Shown here: one piece after another, positions 22,480 to 33,878 of the stretch
Layout of the letters: each line of letters begins with the position of its first letter
Position numbering within the stretch: the stretch's first letter is position 1
NCBI GenBank assembly: GCA_022393335.1
Contig: JAJEKB010021216.1
Span: 112,016-176,015, forward strand
Reading direction: 5' to 3'
Origin: Macrotrachela quadricornifera
Lineage: Eukaryota > Rotifera > Eurotatoria > Philodinida > Philodinidae
Length of the DNA stretch: 64,000 nucleotides
The notes under the pieces: model-generated
The model's database searches: none
What the model was told of the DNA's origin: nothing
What the model saw: the letters and a program-made list of their open reading frames with translations, nothing else
Program-made: the position numbers and the translations under genes

Positions 22480-23480
22480 GATCAATCAGTTTTAAATGAA
22501 TTTAATGAAGTATGAATTAAATGTTTACCAATTCATGACCAAGATTTTAAGCGATGTGCCATCAGAAAAGTGTGAAAGATGAACTATGTTGCATCTTCTT
22601 TTTGATTATTTAACTACAAACATCGTCATCATGTTACAACATAAAAAGTAACAAAATTCGTTACGAAAAATTGTGTCGATGATATAGAATAAGTAATCAA
22701 GAAAGAAAAAGTATCCCTAAAAAAGGCTGAAGAAATTATTCCTCAATTTAAAGCTACACATGTTCTGAATGCTAATCAAAATTCTTTCAGATATGAGGTA
22801 TCATCGACGGGTACTCTTTCCATCTAGAGAGAAAAAATAATTTTAAGTAGACTTACTTCCTGAAGTGCCGTTATACATTCGCATGCAATCATATCTATCT
22901 TGAGCATGAACAGTGAACTTGTTAGACCAGTATTTGTATGTTTACAGGGGCCATTGAGAAAGTTTGGTCCACGAATATTACAAACCATTTATAAATCACA
23001 AAATATTCATGTCAAATTCAGTAAATCTCGGACGTCGATCGAGTCTCATATTAAATATTGAGTACAAGAAGTTTTGTGACCATATGTTCAAGAAAACTGC
23101 CTATCATTGCTCGTTTCTAGGTCCGGACAAACCGATCCGACAAATATTGAAGAAGCAATCGACGAAAATATTCAATGCCAACTTTTACAAATACCTCCTA
23201 AGACAATAACCAACAATCAGCCTTGCAATAAGTACTTGTTCAATCAATGCAAATATTTCTACCAAGGGTATTTTGACCATGTAGCGATTGATCAGCTAGT
23301 TATTAACCTAAGATTGCAAGCTGATATTTTGAAACGACATTCTCTAATCCACAATTAATTTTGTTCAAATCGTTTTCGTTTGATGATCGAGTATGCTCGG
23401 CACTCCTGTGGATATAGGAAGCAAAAACTCGGATAATTTCAAAATGTTGTTGATATTTGTTTTCCGTTTGATGTAGATAG
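22480..23480 (+). pseudogene. CENP-B/Tc5-type (pogo-like) DDE transposase relic
   Basis: The plus strand reads, with frameshifts, FLNEFNEV, VTKFVTKNCVDDIE, IIPQFKATHVLNANQNSFRYE and TGTLSI. From 22940 it stays in one long frame: VFVCLQGPLRKFGPR, NIHVKFSKSRTSIESH, LLVSRSGQTDP, LLQIPPKTI, KYFYQGYFDHVAIDQ, RHSLIHN. The order (CENP-B-type DNA-binding part, then a 'T(D/N)Q(S/N)' catalytic block, then LLV-SGQTD) is that of pogo/Tc5-like DDE transposases. At least two TGA stops interrupt the long frame. The expected Asp before the SGQTD block is not visible. Confidence 0.6.
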
Positions 23481-24202
23481 ATGTTCCATCACTGATTTTG
23501 AGGAGGAAAGCTTTACAACTTGTATTTGATGTGATGAAATTCTATATTTTCATCACCTTTTTGTTGCCGATCATACGCATTTTTTAGTTCATGTGGTTGA
23601 TTTTTTTGCATTGTTTTAGCTAATTGTTTTGAAATAAAATTTCTGATTCTTCTAACTAAATTGTTGGAATAACAAGTAATAATGCAGACAGATAATTATC
23701 TGCGAAACACATGTGCGATGCCCTTATTTATGACAGAAAAATATATGTTCGATATTAGATCCTGTTTACTATTTACAGTATTTTACAAAAAAGGAGAATA
23801 ATATAAGAGTCATATGTATAGTATATGAAAAATGAAAAAGTTTGATTTTCTGTTTTTTTTCAAACTAACACGAAAGCAGCTACTATATCGATATTAATGG
23901 TATGCATCCAGGTCTCTATAGGAAAGGTTGGTTTAAAACCTTTTCTCAAGAAAGAGGATGGTACTTAAATATATTCTCCCGTGAGTTAATTATGTTCACG
24001 TTTGATAGTGGACACATCGATATCGAGTGATCAAATTCATTACTACAGAGTATATCATCACAAAATTGGAATGAACTCACATTCAAAATTATTGTCAGAT
24101 GGCTTTGATAACAAAAGAACAGAAAAAATCAGTCCAGATGCATTATATTCCCACTTATTAGTCTTCTCCAATACATACACTCGTCATCGGTTCTTATTCT
24201 AC
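23481..24202. other. intergenic, upstream region of the GH31 gene
   Basis: No gene recognised. A splice-acceptor-like 'ttcttattctacag' ends at 24204, 8 bases before the GH31 ATG. Confidence 0.35.
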
Positions 24203-24212
24203 AGATTTCAAC

Positions 24213-25871
24213 ATGATAATAACACGTTTTCTTGAATTACTTCTATTTTGTCCTCTGTTCGTTCTATCATCCAACCTTCCGTATGCCGAATGGGCTCATT
24301 ATCACATGGTATGGTTGTCTAGTGGGGAAACAAATCAAACTAATATTCAAGCTATGTTCGATAGTTATTTTGCTCATCAAATTCCTGTCGGTATTCTTAA
24401 TATCGATGCGGGCTGGGCAACTCATCATAGTACATTCGTCTTCGATTCAAAAAAGTTTCCCACTCCACGAGAAATGCTCGATGGGATTCGAGCGAAAAAT
24501 GTTCATATTGTTCTTTGGTTATGTTCATTTATCAATATTGATTCGCCAAATTATCAATATGCCCAAGATCATGGATTTCTATTTAATAAAACAATCAAAT
24601 GGTGGTTGGGTCAAGGTCGATTATTAAACTATTTCAATGAAAATGCTGTTGATTGGTGGCATAGTCAAATTGAACAGCTTATTAATACTGTTGGACCTAT
24701 TCATGCTTTCAAAGTAAAATACTGATTAATTTGAAAAGATTTCATTGTTCCTTCTCTTTGAAAGGCTGATGGAACTGATCCATATATTATCGAAGTTCTT
24801 GATCGAAAGGTAACCTGGCAAAGCTATCGAACAGCTTATTATAACGATACATTTCAAATCTTACGTCGTTTAGTGGGTTCCGAAGCTCTCATTATGTCCC
24901 GTCCGGTCGACTACGATTTAGATTATTCACCTCATGACATTGTTTTCATGGGTTGGGTCGGTGATGAAGATGGCACTTACGATGGACTTCGAACCGCACT
25001 TCGTTACATGCTCGAAAGTGGTCGTCGCCATTATGTGGGCTTCGGATCGGATATTGGTGGCTATCGAACCGATCCTAATGCTGGTCCACTTGGCCGTACT
25101 AAAGAGGTGTTTCTTCGTTGGACAGCTATTGGTGCATTGAGTTCATTTATGGAGAACGGAGGCAATGGTGAGCATCTTCCATGGAATTTCGATGTAGAAA
25201 CAGTGGATATTTATCGATCTTGGGTCAATTTACATTACGGTCTCGTACCCTATCTATTTACCGAAGGTACCAAAGTCGCTCTTGCAGATAACGGTACTCT
25301 TATGCGACCGTGTGATGACATTGAAACTCTGTTTACTTATACGTATTTTCTCGGTCCGAAGATTTATGTTGTTCCAGTTTTACGTGACCCTACACCGAAT
25401 CAAACACAACGTCTTTGGCTTCCAGTCAGTGCAACAGGTAAATGGATATATACCTTCAATACATCACAAGTACATCCATCACACTCATTCATTAACGAAG
25501 ACACCAGTCGTTTGGATCGAATTCCAATGTACATACAACAGAGTTCATTGATAACTATGTACGATCTCGAACGAAGTCAATCACTCAATACTTTCAAATT
25601 TGTTCTTTGGGGTAAAGCACTCTTCGATAATCAATCAACATCACTATTTACACGCGATGGTCAAGAATGGCTATTAAAATTCGAACGTAGTCAAAAACGA
25701 TTAACGACATATTTTGTTCGTATGCACGAGTCAGACAACAATGAACAACAACATCAACCATTGGTTTGGATCTGGAGATTTTGTCAATATGCTCGAGGTC
25801 ATCAGATATGCTCTAAAACTTGGTCACAACTTCATGAAGGCGCATACAGTGAACTGGAATTTTTACTTTAG
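24213..25871 (+). CDS. Glycoside hydrolase family 31, secreted (535 aa)
   Basis: Two exons, 24213-24713 and 24765-25871, separated by a 51-base GT-AG intron; both are in phase. Residues 1-20 form a signal peptide (FLELLLFCPLFVLSS). The (beta/alpha)8 barrel follows: WAHYHMVWLSSG, VGILNIDAGWAT, IVLWLCSFIN, nucleophile Asp169 in HAFKADGTDPYI, and acid/base Asp263 in GFGSDIGGY. A C-terminal beta domain ends at TWSQLHEGAYSELEFLL. The enzyme should cleave alpha-glucosidic or related linkages outside the cell or in a vacuole; its substrate is not deducible. The usual N-terminal beta-sandwich of about 200 residues is missing, which may be a subfamily trait or truncation. Exon 2 is GC-rich (29 of 60 in one counted line). 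That, with a single intron, hints at a horizontally acquired gene. A poly(A) signal lies at 25984. Confidence 0.9.
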
Positions 25872-25983
25872 AATATTCTCCTGTTATATTTTTTGTTTTC
25901 TTCAAAAAATATTTAGTAGATTTTATCTGAATTAAATGTGTCATTTTTTGACTGCACATGCACGAGAAGCTTTCTTATCAATG

Positions 25984-25989
25984 AATAAA
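25984..25989 (+). terminator. poly(A) signal of the GH31 gene
   Basis: AATAAA 113 bases after the stop codon. Confidence 0.4.
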
Positions 25990-27428
25990 TTATTTCAAGT
26001 CAAATTGACTTTTCGATTTCTACACTACTGAAGGTGCGAATTAAAGGGTGAGACAATCTTCGAATAGATCTGAAAAAATTGAATTGTACTCAGTAAGTCG
26101 TGACTGTCGCACAGTGACTTTTGCAAGAAATTAAAATAAATCATGAAACATTCCTAGTTCATAATTTATAACAGTGCTTTTCAAGTAATGATGTTTGCTA
26201 CGAATTAATTTGATTTTGAACTAGAAATAAATTACACTAGAACTCATTTTCACACAAAAATCAAAATACGATATATGGAAAAGAAAAATGTATTATTTCG
26301 AAATGTATACAGGATCATTGAGGAAATCTGTATCTGGCACAGCAAAGAATTAGCTGGCCTTTTAGTTTCACTAAAGAAAATCTTTGATGTTTTAGCATCA
26401 AATTTTTGACAGACCTGATTAGAGTTCTGGAAAGTTTCGCTATTTTTGAAAGAAGTGTGTAACCGTGATGTCTAAGGATCCTGCCAGGATTTCAATAATT
26501 AAGAGAGCACCCATGAAATCATCGAGAAATCAAAGCACTCGATAAAATTTTGTCTTTTGATTTGATGTTCTTATCATGCTCAGCATCATTGAAAACCTTT
26601 AAATCCAAATTTTTAGCGCATTTGGTTGAGCTTGTGTAAAATTTAGCTCAATTTTACTATCGAGTACTTACACAAGGTTATTTGAAAAATATGATAAAAA
26701 ATCATCAATATAAAGTTATGTTATTTTAGCCAGCAAAAATTTACTAAAAGTTTTGGTGTAATATATTAAAAGATAGAGTGTCAAAAATTGAACAAGATGG
26801 CCATTTATGTGCGATTTTTTAATAGATTAAATCCATTTTATTTATCAAATAATAGCCGTATGCGGTCATCTTTCAAGCTATCATCGTGAATGTGTAAATT
26901 AGCATCTCATCAAAAACATCCTCAAAGGAAATAAATGTATACCAATGGAAATTAGCATTTTTAAAAAATATTTAATGTTAACTGTAGAAGTTCACACAAT
27001 CCGTCAGTAATTCTATTTATTGATATAATAGGATAACAGCAACGATGATCATTAATGCATAGGTTAAAATAAAAGATTCCTTTCGTGTATCTATAAAATA
27101 AATAAATATGACGTTCATTGATTTTTTTGTCGACTAGTATGAGTAGTATTTCCTTGTTTTCATATGGTTGCAAACTGAATGTTAATACCAGCTTGATGTT
27201 CAACCAGTATTGCTCGTCGAGTTGATATTGGCAAACATCGTGCCAAAACCATTGATTTCAAAAGAACAGAAGAACCATATTGACGGGCAACGTCTCATTT
27301 CGATATGAAATTTAGTTCCTCATAGAATGAAAATATAAAATCTAATAACAGGAACGGTATAGAGAAATATTCTAAAAAGATCAAATGCAAAAGTGAAAAT
27401 AAGTTATCCAGATGTTGAAAGTCTATAT
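25990..27428. other. intergenic, nothing certain
   Basis: An 80-codon minus frame at 27203-26961 follows the broken GPCR and could be decayed sequence from its C-terminal half, but no GPCR motif can be read in it. Confidence 0.3.
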
Positions 27429-28020
27429 TTAAGGATAGTTAACGCGAGTGTATTGTAAAAACTGAAAACACCAAAGATACAAGAAAATACTATATTCGTA
27501 TACAAAAATACTGCAACCGCTAACTTTGTGATTTGTTCTAGACTTAAAGAAAATTAGTATGTGAACATAAATTAAAAACATGAATATAATAGTAAATGCA
27601 ATAATCTTCCGAGTTATTGACAAGCGACTCAATCGGCGAAGTCGCACATTGCGTGAGCTCGAGAGAAAACGATCGATACTAGCAAGTGCGACAAACCATA
27701 AAACAAGAGAAGGAGTAGGATGTATAAATATGTTACGTAACTTACACAATATAGTATCCCGTAGTGTTGGATCTATATTTCAGCTGTCCGCAAGGTGACG
27801 TGTGAGTAAAGCTACATAGAGTACAAAAAAATTATTAATCGAACCGTCCAAAAAGTAAATCGAACATGGATTAATACGTAAAGAACGACGAGCGAATAGA
27901 ATGATATTGAATAAATTTCCAAATGTTCTAAAAAACGATTTGAAGAGGTGGACTAATGCGATTGAGCCAGAACATGGCAGCGTTTAAATTTTCAGCTAGA
28001 TTGGTGACTGAATTTGACAT
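27429..28020 (-). pseudogene. rhodopsin-type GPCR (FMRFamide-receptor-like), broken
   Basis: The minus strand reads MSNSVTNLAENLN, then RTFGNLFNIILFARRSLR (TM1), NPCSIYFLDGSINNFF (TM2), a TGA where a Trp is expected, then CKLRNIFIH and LWFVALASIDRFLSSS (TM3 with its ASIDR version of the DRY motif), then RLRRLSRLSI and a TM4-like stretch. A run of six T at about 27930 shifts the frame between the N-terminus and TM1. After TM4 the sequence decays and stops at 27429; TM5-7 are not found. Bdelloids have large families of such receptors, so this is a dead or truncated member. Confidence 0.7.
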
Positions 28021-28110
28021 GATCAGAAAAATAAATAACCGAAGACAACGTAAGATATAATTAAGAATTAAGTAGCTACGTAGTAAAGAATCATCTAAGA
28101 AATAATACAA

Positions 28111-31100
28111 GTATTAATATGATGTTCAATGGTTGATTTCTCTCTTTTCATAAAATACAGTTAGAGGAAAAAAGTTGAATTTATTAATATTTATCCCTGA
28201 CAATAAAATACCCGCAGCCTTTTTTTTAATATATCGCTACTATAAAAAAGATGTTTTTAAGACGATAATCATGCATTCTGAGATTGCTTGAAAATTCTTA
28301 TTATTCTATATGTTTAACGAAAAAATTTCAATAAATTTGTGTACTATTGTTGTATGTGAATGGCTTATGCACGTAATAAGAGCAGAGGGGGAAGGTTAAA
28401 AGGGCGAAAAAACAAAAAATAATCGTTGGACAAATAAATATTTGAGAAAATATTTTTTTTTATTAATTATATAGCCTTTTTAAAACTTGCATATAAACAG
28501 TGCGTGCCTTAGAATACTACTTATGGCAGTAGATTCAGTATGCAATATCGCAATTGTGTACCTTTCTAAGGAATGTATTTGTCTATACGTTGAACAGAAA
28601 AGAATTTATTAGATAATTATTTTATATAACTTTGGTTTGAAATACAACAAATAAACTAATTGTATTTTCTTTTAAGCAGACAACATTTTCTTTTTTATTG
28701 CCATGAATTAATTTGTTCTTTTTTATTTAAACCATTTAATAAACGAATAACTTTGTCAAATGTATCCATCAGTGATTTGGAAAATAATTCTACGTATCCA
28801 TCTAGTTTTTCTTGTTATTATAAAGCATTTCTATCATAACCACTCTTACAATCAAGATATACATATAATACCACTATTATCTGATTCACGAATAATTATT
28901 GATATTTTTTTTAAATCATGTTTTAATTGATAAATTTGTTTTCAGATCATTTCATATATGATATATATCTTGATAGGATAACAAAGATGAACATTGTGAA
29001 TTAAAAATTGTTTCAAGTTCATCACTTAATTGTTTTAGAAAAGATGTTGTCGTTAGATGACTACTCAATTGGCTATTCATTCAATAGTAAAATAGTAATA
29101 AATCGATCAAAAAACAAGATGTGATTGACAATATTGACGTTTCTTCTTTCCGTTTTTATCTGTTACTGTGTCCTCTTTGTAGTTCTATTTATTTCCATTT
29201 TTATTTTACTTCATGTTCCATTTTTATGCTTATTTATAATGCAAATCCATGATAAGTGGTTTTTTTTATATCATAATAAATAACACGAAACGCGTCGACA
29301 AATATTGAGCTCTGCATTTTGCTCATTATTAAAAAATACAACAACAATTAAATATTATTTAATTTCGACAAAACATCGATTACTAAAATGCAAACATTGA
29401 GAATAGTAAATTGACTTGTATTTAAGCGTACAGGTTCGTCTATTTTTCATTTGATTAATCTTCATCACAAAAAACAAATTTCCATTGTAAAAGTGCATAA
29501 ACTTCATTGAATGATCACAGTTTTCAATTGTACATCAATCCATTCTTATTAATGAAACTGAAAGAGATTAGCTCAAAGAACAGAAAAACAGCTTCAAACT
29601 CATTCACACAGTCACTATTTAAGCATCGTTATTTACTTTCATAATATCATCGGATGGCAATACGAATAATGTAGATCATATAATAACAAAAAAAAATTTA
29701 TTAATATCTTAAAAGTACCTGTACAGATAAAGTACATAGAGTCAATCAATAGCTTGTTACATATGAAAAGTAAATATTTTTTACAAGTTTTTTTCTTGCT
29801 TGGCTTATATTGAATATAAATGAATATTGTAATCAAGGAGAGAGTAGAGTCTTACAAGTCTCGATCGCTAATCAATTACTGTTCGCATAGTTGCACATAT
29901 TTTATACAACCATAGAACGATAGATGGACCATTTATGGTAATTATTCTTTTACAAGAAATGATTGCTTACCTCAATCCAAATAGAATATATTTGCTACGA
30001 TTAGATGGAGCCCGTCTTCGTTTCACATGCAAATACATCAGTCTCTACTCACATGACCAAAGCAAGATTTTAATACATTCTTTATTTACCTTGCATTATC
30101 CTCCAATATTTTAAACTTTTTTTTCTACATAAAACTTCAAATGAAACCACGACTACTTCGACAGGTATGAGTATTTAATATGGAAGATTATCTTTAGTAG
30201 ATCTCAACAGATGAATACAGTTAGTGCGTAAACAGAGGTCCAAATGATAATACACTACCGTCGAATGTTGATTAATATTCAGTGTTTTCTCCTGCCTTGT
30301 AGAGTACGATTTATTTCAAAGCAAGAAAAGAGGTACATTTTTATTTAAATAATTGGAAAGTTTACATAGAAGGAGACATACACTATTCATTTTTTGAAAA
30401 AGAATAAATATTCACAATAACCTCTAGAAAATTGAGGATAGTCTTGTGAAAATGAAGCATCTAGATTATAGTGGACTTTCGAGATCAGTGGATTTGACTT
30501 TGAAAGTCAAGATTCAGATAAATAATGAAAAAGTCTATTATAGTTTGAGTCTGATGTTTCACTTTTCCTTAACAAATGATGATGATCGTTTTTAGAGAAT
30601 TTCCGACTGTTGAGAAAGTATAAACGAGTTATGTGACAGAGATTTTATCGTGTAGTTCATACGATACCTTAGTATTTTTGATTCATACAAATTCTTTCCT
30701 ATTGAGATATTCATATTTACAGAGAATACATATTTACCATTGTCATACACAATCAGCTCATTTATGTAAAAAGTTAATATTTCAATGAGAGAAAGTTAAT
30801 TTTAGGTAAAAATTGTAGGTTTTTCTAGAAATCATATCATAAGATCAACCTGTCATATAATTATAGTTCAAAATTTTTTCGGTGAATTTTATCATAAAAT
30901 TCTTCTTATCGGTCGACAATGCTATAATATTATCATCTAATCACATGTGAAAAAACTGTTTTGTACTTGAAGAAAGTCCAATATTAATTAATGCCCGAAT
31001 GAACTGGATCAAATGACTATTTCAAAACTTTAATATGTGTGGATGTGGAATTCCATTTATTTTAACATTTAAATTGCGATAGAAAAGAAATTACGTAGTT

Positions 31101-31493
31101 CTGCGTTGGAATATATTCTCAGTAAAAAGAAAAAAAGGAGCAAACATTTCGAGACGCTCGATGCACACCCATCTGTCTATGTATGTGAAATTCTACGTTA
31201 GCCGGAAAATCATAGATAATACAATTATCATGTTTAAAATAAATCTAGAAATGAGACTAAAATTCAAGAGAAAAACTTCCTTGAATCGTGAATGGTAGCA
31301 CAAAAGAAAGCAGTAGATTTTAAGACTTCATGCAATTTGACGACTTTCACAAGCCATTTAGACTTGTCTCTCTCCTCTTGCTATGGACAATTACTATGCT
31401 AAATATTGATTGTATAAAGGAATTAATTACTAATTATACTCGAAACATTTAGAATAATTTTAGCAATTAGAATATCTGTGTAATCTGTTTTAG
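28111..31493. other. 3.4 kb gene-poor AT-rich stretch
   Basis: Only short chance frames are seen. A minus-strand fragment near 29040-28960 (LKQLSDELETIFNSQ) looks protein-like but is isolated. Confidence 0.35.
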
Positions 31494-31505
31494 ATATTAA
31501 TTGAT

Positions 31506-33777
31506 ATGATGGAATTGAACGCAAACGTTATTATTCAAGGAGTTAGTTCTCATCCTGTCATTCCTAAGGTGAATGGGAAAATAAAGTTTCGTCGACGTCG
31601 TTCAATCATTCGAGAATTTAGCTTGAATACATCAACTCTAGGTATTCCAGGCATTGTTCGAAGTGAAAGTATACACAATCGCATCTTCTGGTCTGCAGCA
31701 TTTTTGATATTTACAGGTGTCATGTTATATTTTGTTGTTGAGGCAATTCTTGCATATTTCCAATATCCAACACAAACAACAGTGAGCATTATTAGTGAAC
31801 GACAACAATACTTTTCAGCATTAACTTTTTGTAGTGCTGGTGGAATTCGGTACGATACTTTTACTGGGCCATTTACAAATTATATAAATAGTTTAAATTT
31901 GACAAATGTTAGTAATGAAAATTCATTCTCTTCAATTCAAGCCCAATTGATGAAAGCTTATGTACCAATGATTATTAATCAAGGAGGACCAATAGACCAA
32001 TATATGTATACATTGGATTCGTTAATGATGGACTGTCAATTCAATGAAGCTCCATGTTCGGCTAAAGACTTCATTTCATTTTATTCATTAGTACGTGGTC
32101 GCTGTTTCACATTTAATGCCAAAACAAAAAATGGCAGTATACGCTATAGTTATATGAGCACTAGTGCAAGTACGCTCAGGTTGCGTCTCTATCTTTACAC
32201 TTATCAATATATATCTTTCATTTCAGAAGGTAAATAGTAGTATGCGAATGAATTTTTTTCTTATATTTCTATACATTTAGGCGTCGCTATGATAGCGAGG
32301 GTACATGACAACACACAACTACCTCTTATTGAAAGAGCTGGTATGACCTTACCACCTGGTTTTAAACATAGATTGACCTATACGAAAAAATCAGTCTATT
32401 CTCTAACATCATCGAATTCATCATATACAAATAAAATTCCTCTTGCCATGAAAATCATGTTCGATGAATATGAAGGAGCCGATTATGCCTATTCAGAAGA
32501 TATCTGTTATATCTTATGTGCACAAGCATACATGCTCTGATAATAAATACATGATAATGCACATGCTTCACATCGTGATAAGCAGTTGCTCTTCAGTATG
32601 TATCAGAATCGTGTTTTCGGAGGAGAACTTGAAATAGTCTCACAAAATCCCAACCTTCAAAATTGACACAGATACCAAATCTCTGTGAAAGACTCGTTTT
32701 CAATACATACCTTTACATATGTCTCTTTATTTCGCAGATAAATAGTGCTTATTTGAGCTAGTAGCATCTGATTGCAAGATAAAGCAAAGAGTATATCATC
32801 GATGTCAAAATACCTTTCAATATCAAGATAAGGAGTGAGGAAAGGTGAGTGTGCTACTCGACAGCTACCAAATATAAAACAAAACCACCAGGAGCAGCAG
32901 TCATTAATTTTGTTCGATGTTCAAGTCATGTGCGAAGAGGATAATACTCTTATAAATGCACTCATTTTGCCCTAGTGATACGTGTGATTAAATAGCATGT
33001 GTCTACGTGAATAATGTGTATAATGTATATTGTGAAGAAACATTCATTGCTGTCTTAATACAAGAAAGTTACAACTAGTTTTTACTGTCTATTCACTGAC
33101 GGAACTGAGCAGAACAAGTATTCAATTTTACCTGTCTCGCACCACGTCGCCTTCTGTTCTACTTTACTCCGTTTATTTTCCGTTCCGTTAATCTTTGGTA
33201 GGCAGTTAATATTATTTGTATGAATGCTGATGGACAAAAACTTTTTCTTTTTGTTTTCAGCTATGCACAATGTGGATGTATATATCCTGGACAATGGAAT
33301 GCTTGTTCTATAGTCTTGCCGAGTACAAATAAAATTGTTAAAGCGTCTCTGTGTAATTCATCCAACAGCTGTTTTTTTAAAGCAATGAATACTTTCGATT
33401 CGACGCCATCTCTTCATGATCAGTATTGTTCATCCTGTTCACAACAATGTTCGATTACGAATTTTATTGTCAAATTATCACTATCAACCTCACCACCTGA
33501 ATGGCTTATGGGTAGCATTAAGAAATTCGTTGAGAATTCATCAATTCCTTTGCCCATTAATTGGTCGAGTCAATGGCGTGACTATATTCGTACAAGTTAT
33601 CTCTCATTAGAATTGATGGGCGAATCGACTCTAACTAAAAATTATACTCAAACGGCAACTTTGGGAATAGTCGATGTTATTTCAAATGTAAGTGGACAAA
33701 CAGGTCTTTGGATTGGTATTAGCTTTCTCTCATTAATGGAATTTATAGAAATTCTTTTATCGACTTATACGATATAA
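31506..33777 (+). CDS. DEG/ENaC (amiloride-sensitive) sodium channel subunit (497 aa)
   Basis: Exons 31506-32229, 32281-32533 and 33261-33777 sum to 498 codons in phase. The order is: cytoplasmic N-terminus with FSLNTSTLGIPGIVRSE (residues 38-54); TM1 (about 61-85, FWSAAFLIFTGVMLYFVVEA); a cysteine-rich extracellular domain with LTFCSAGGIRYD, ICYILCAQA, QCGCIYP and CSSCSQQCSI; and TM2 preceded by GGQTGLWIG-like SGQTGLWIGISFLS, where GIS is the selectivity-filter triplet. It would form a trimeric cation channel in the plasma membrane. The gating 'His-Gly' before TM1 reads Leu-Gly here. Intron 1 is 51 bases. Intron 2 is 727 bases and seems to use a GC donor (at|gctctg). A splice acceptor lies just before the start (gttttag ends at 31493). 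Confidence 0.85.
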
Positions 33778-33872
33778 CATTTATCTTGTTCGAGTAACTA
33801 TGAATAGAGATTGGCAAAAAACTCCAAAACCCGATTATGACGCTGACTCCATCACGGTCAAAGTCAACAAAA

Positions 33873-33878
33873 AATAAA
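33873..33878 (+). terminator. poly(A) signal of the DEG/ENaC gene
   Basis: AATAAA 96 bases after the stop codon. Confidence 0.4.
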
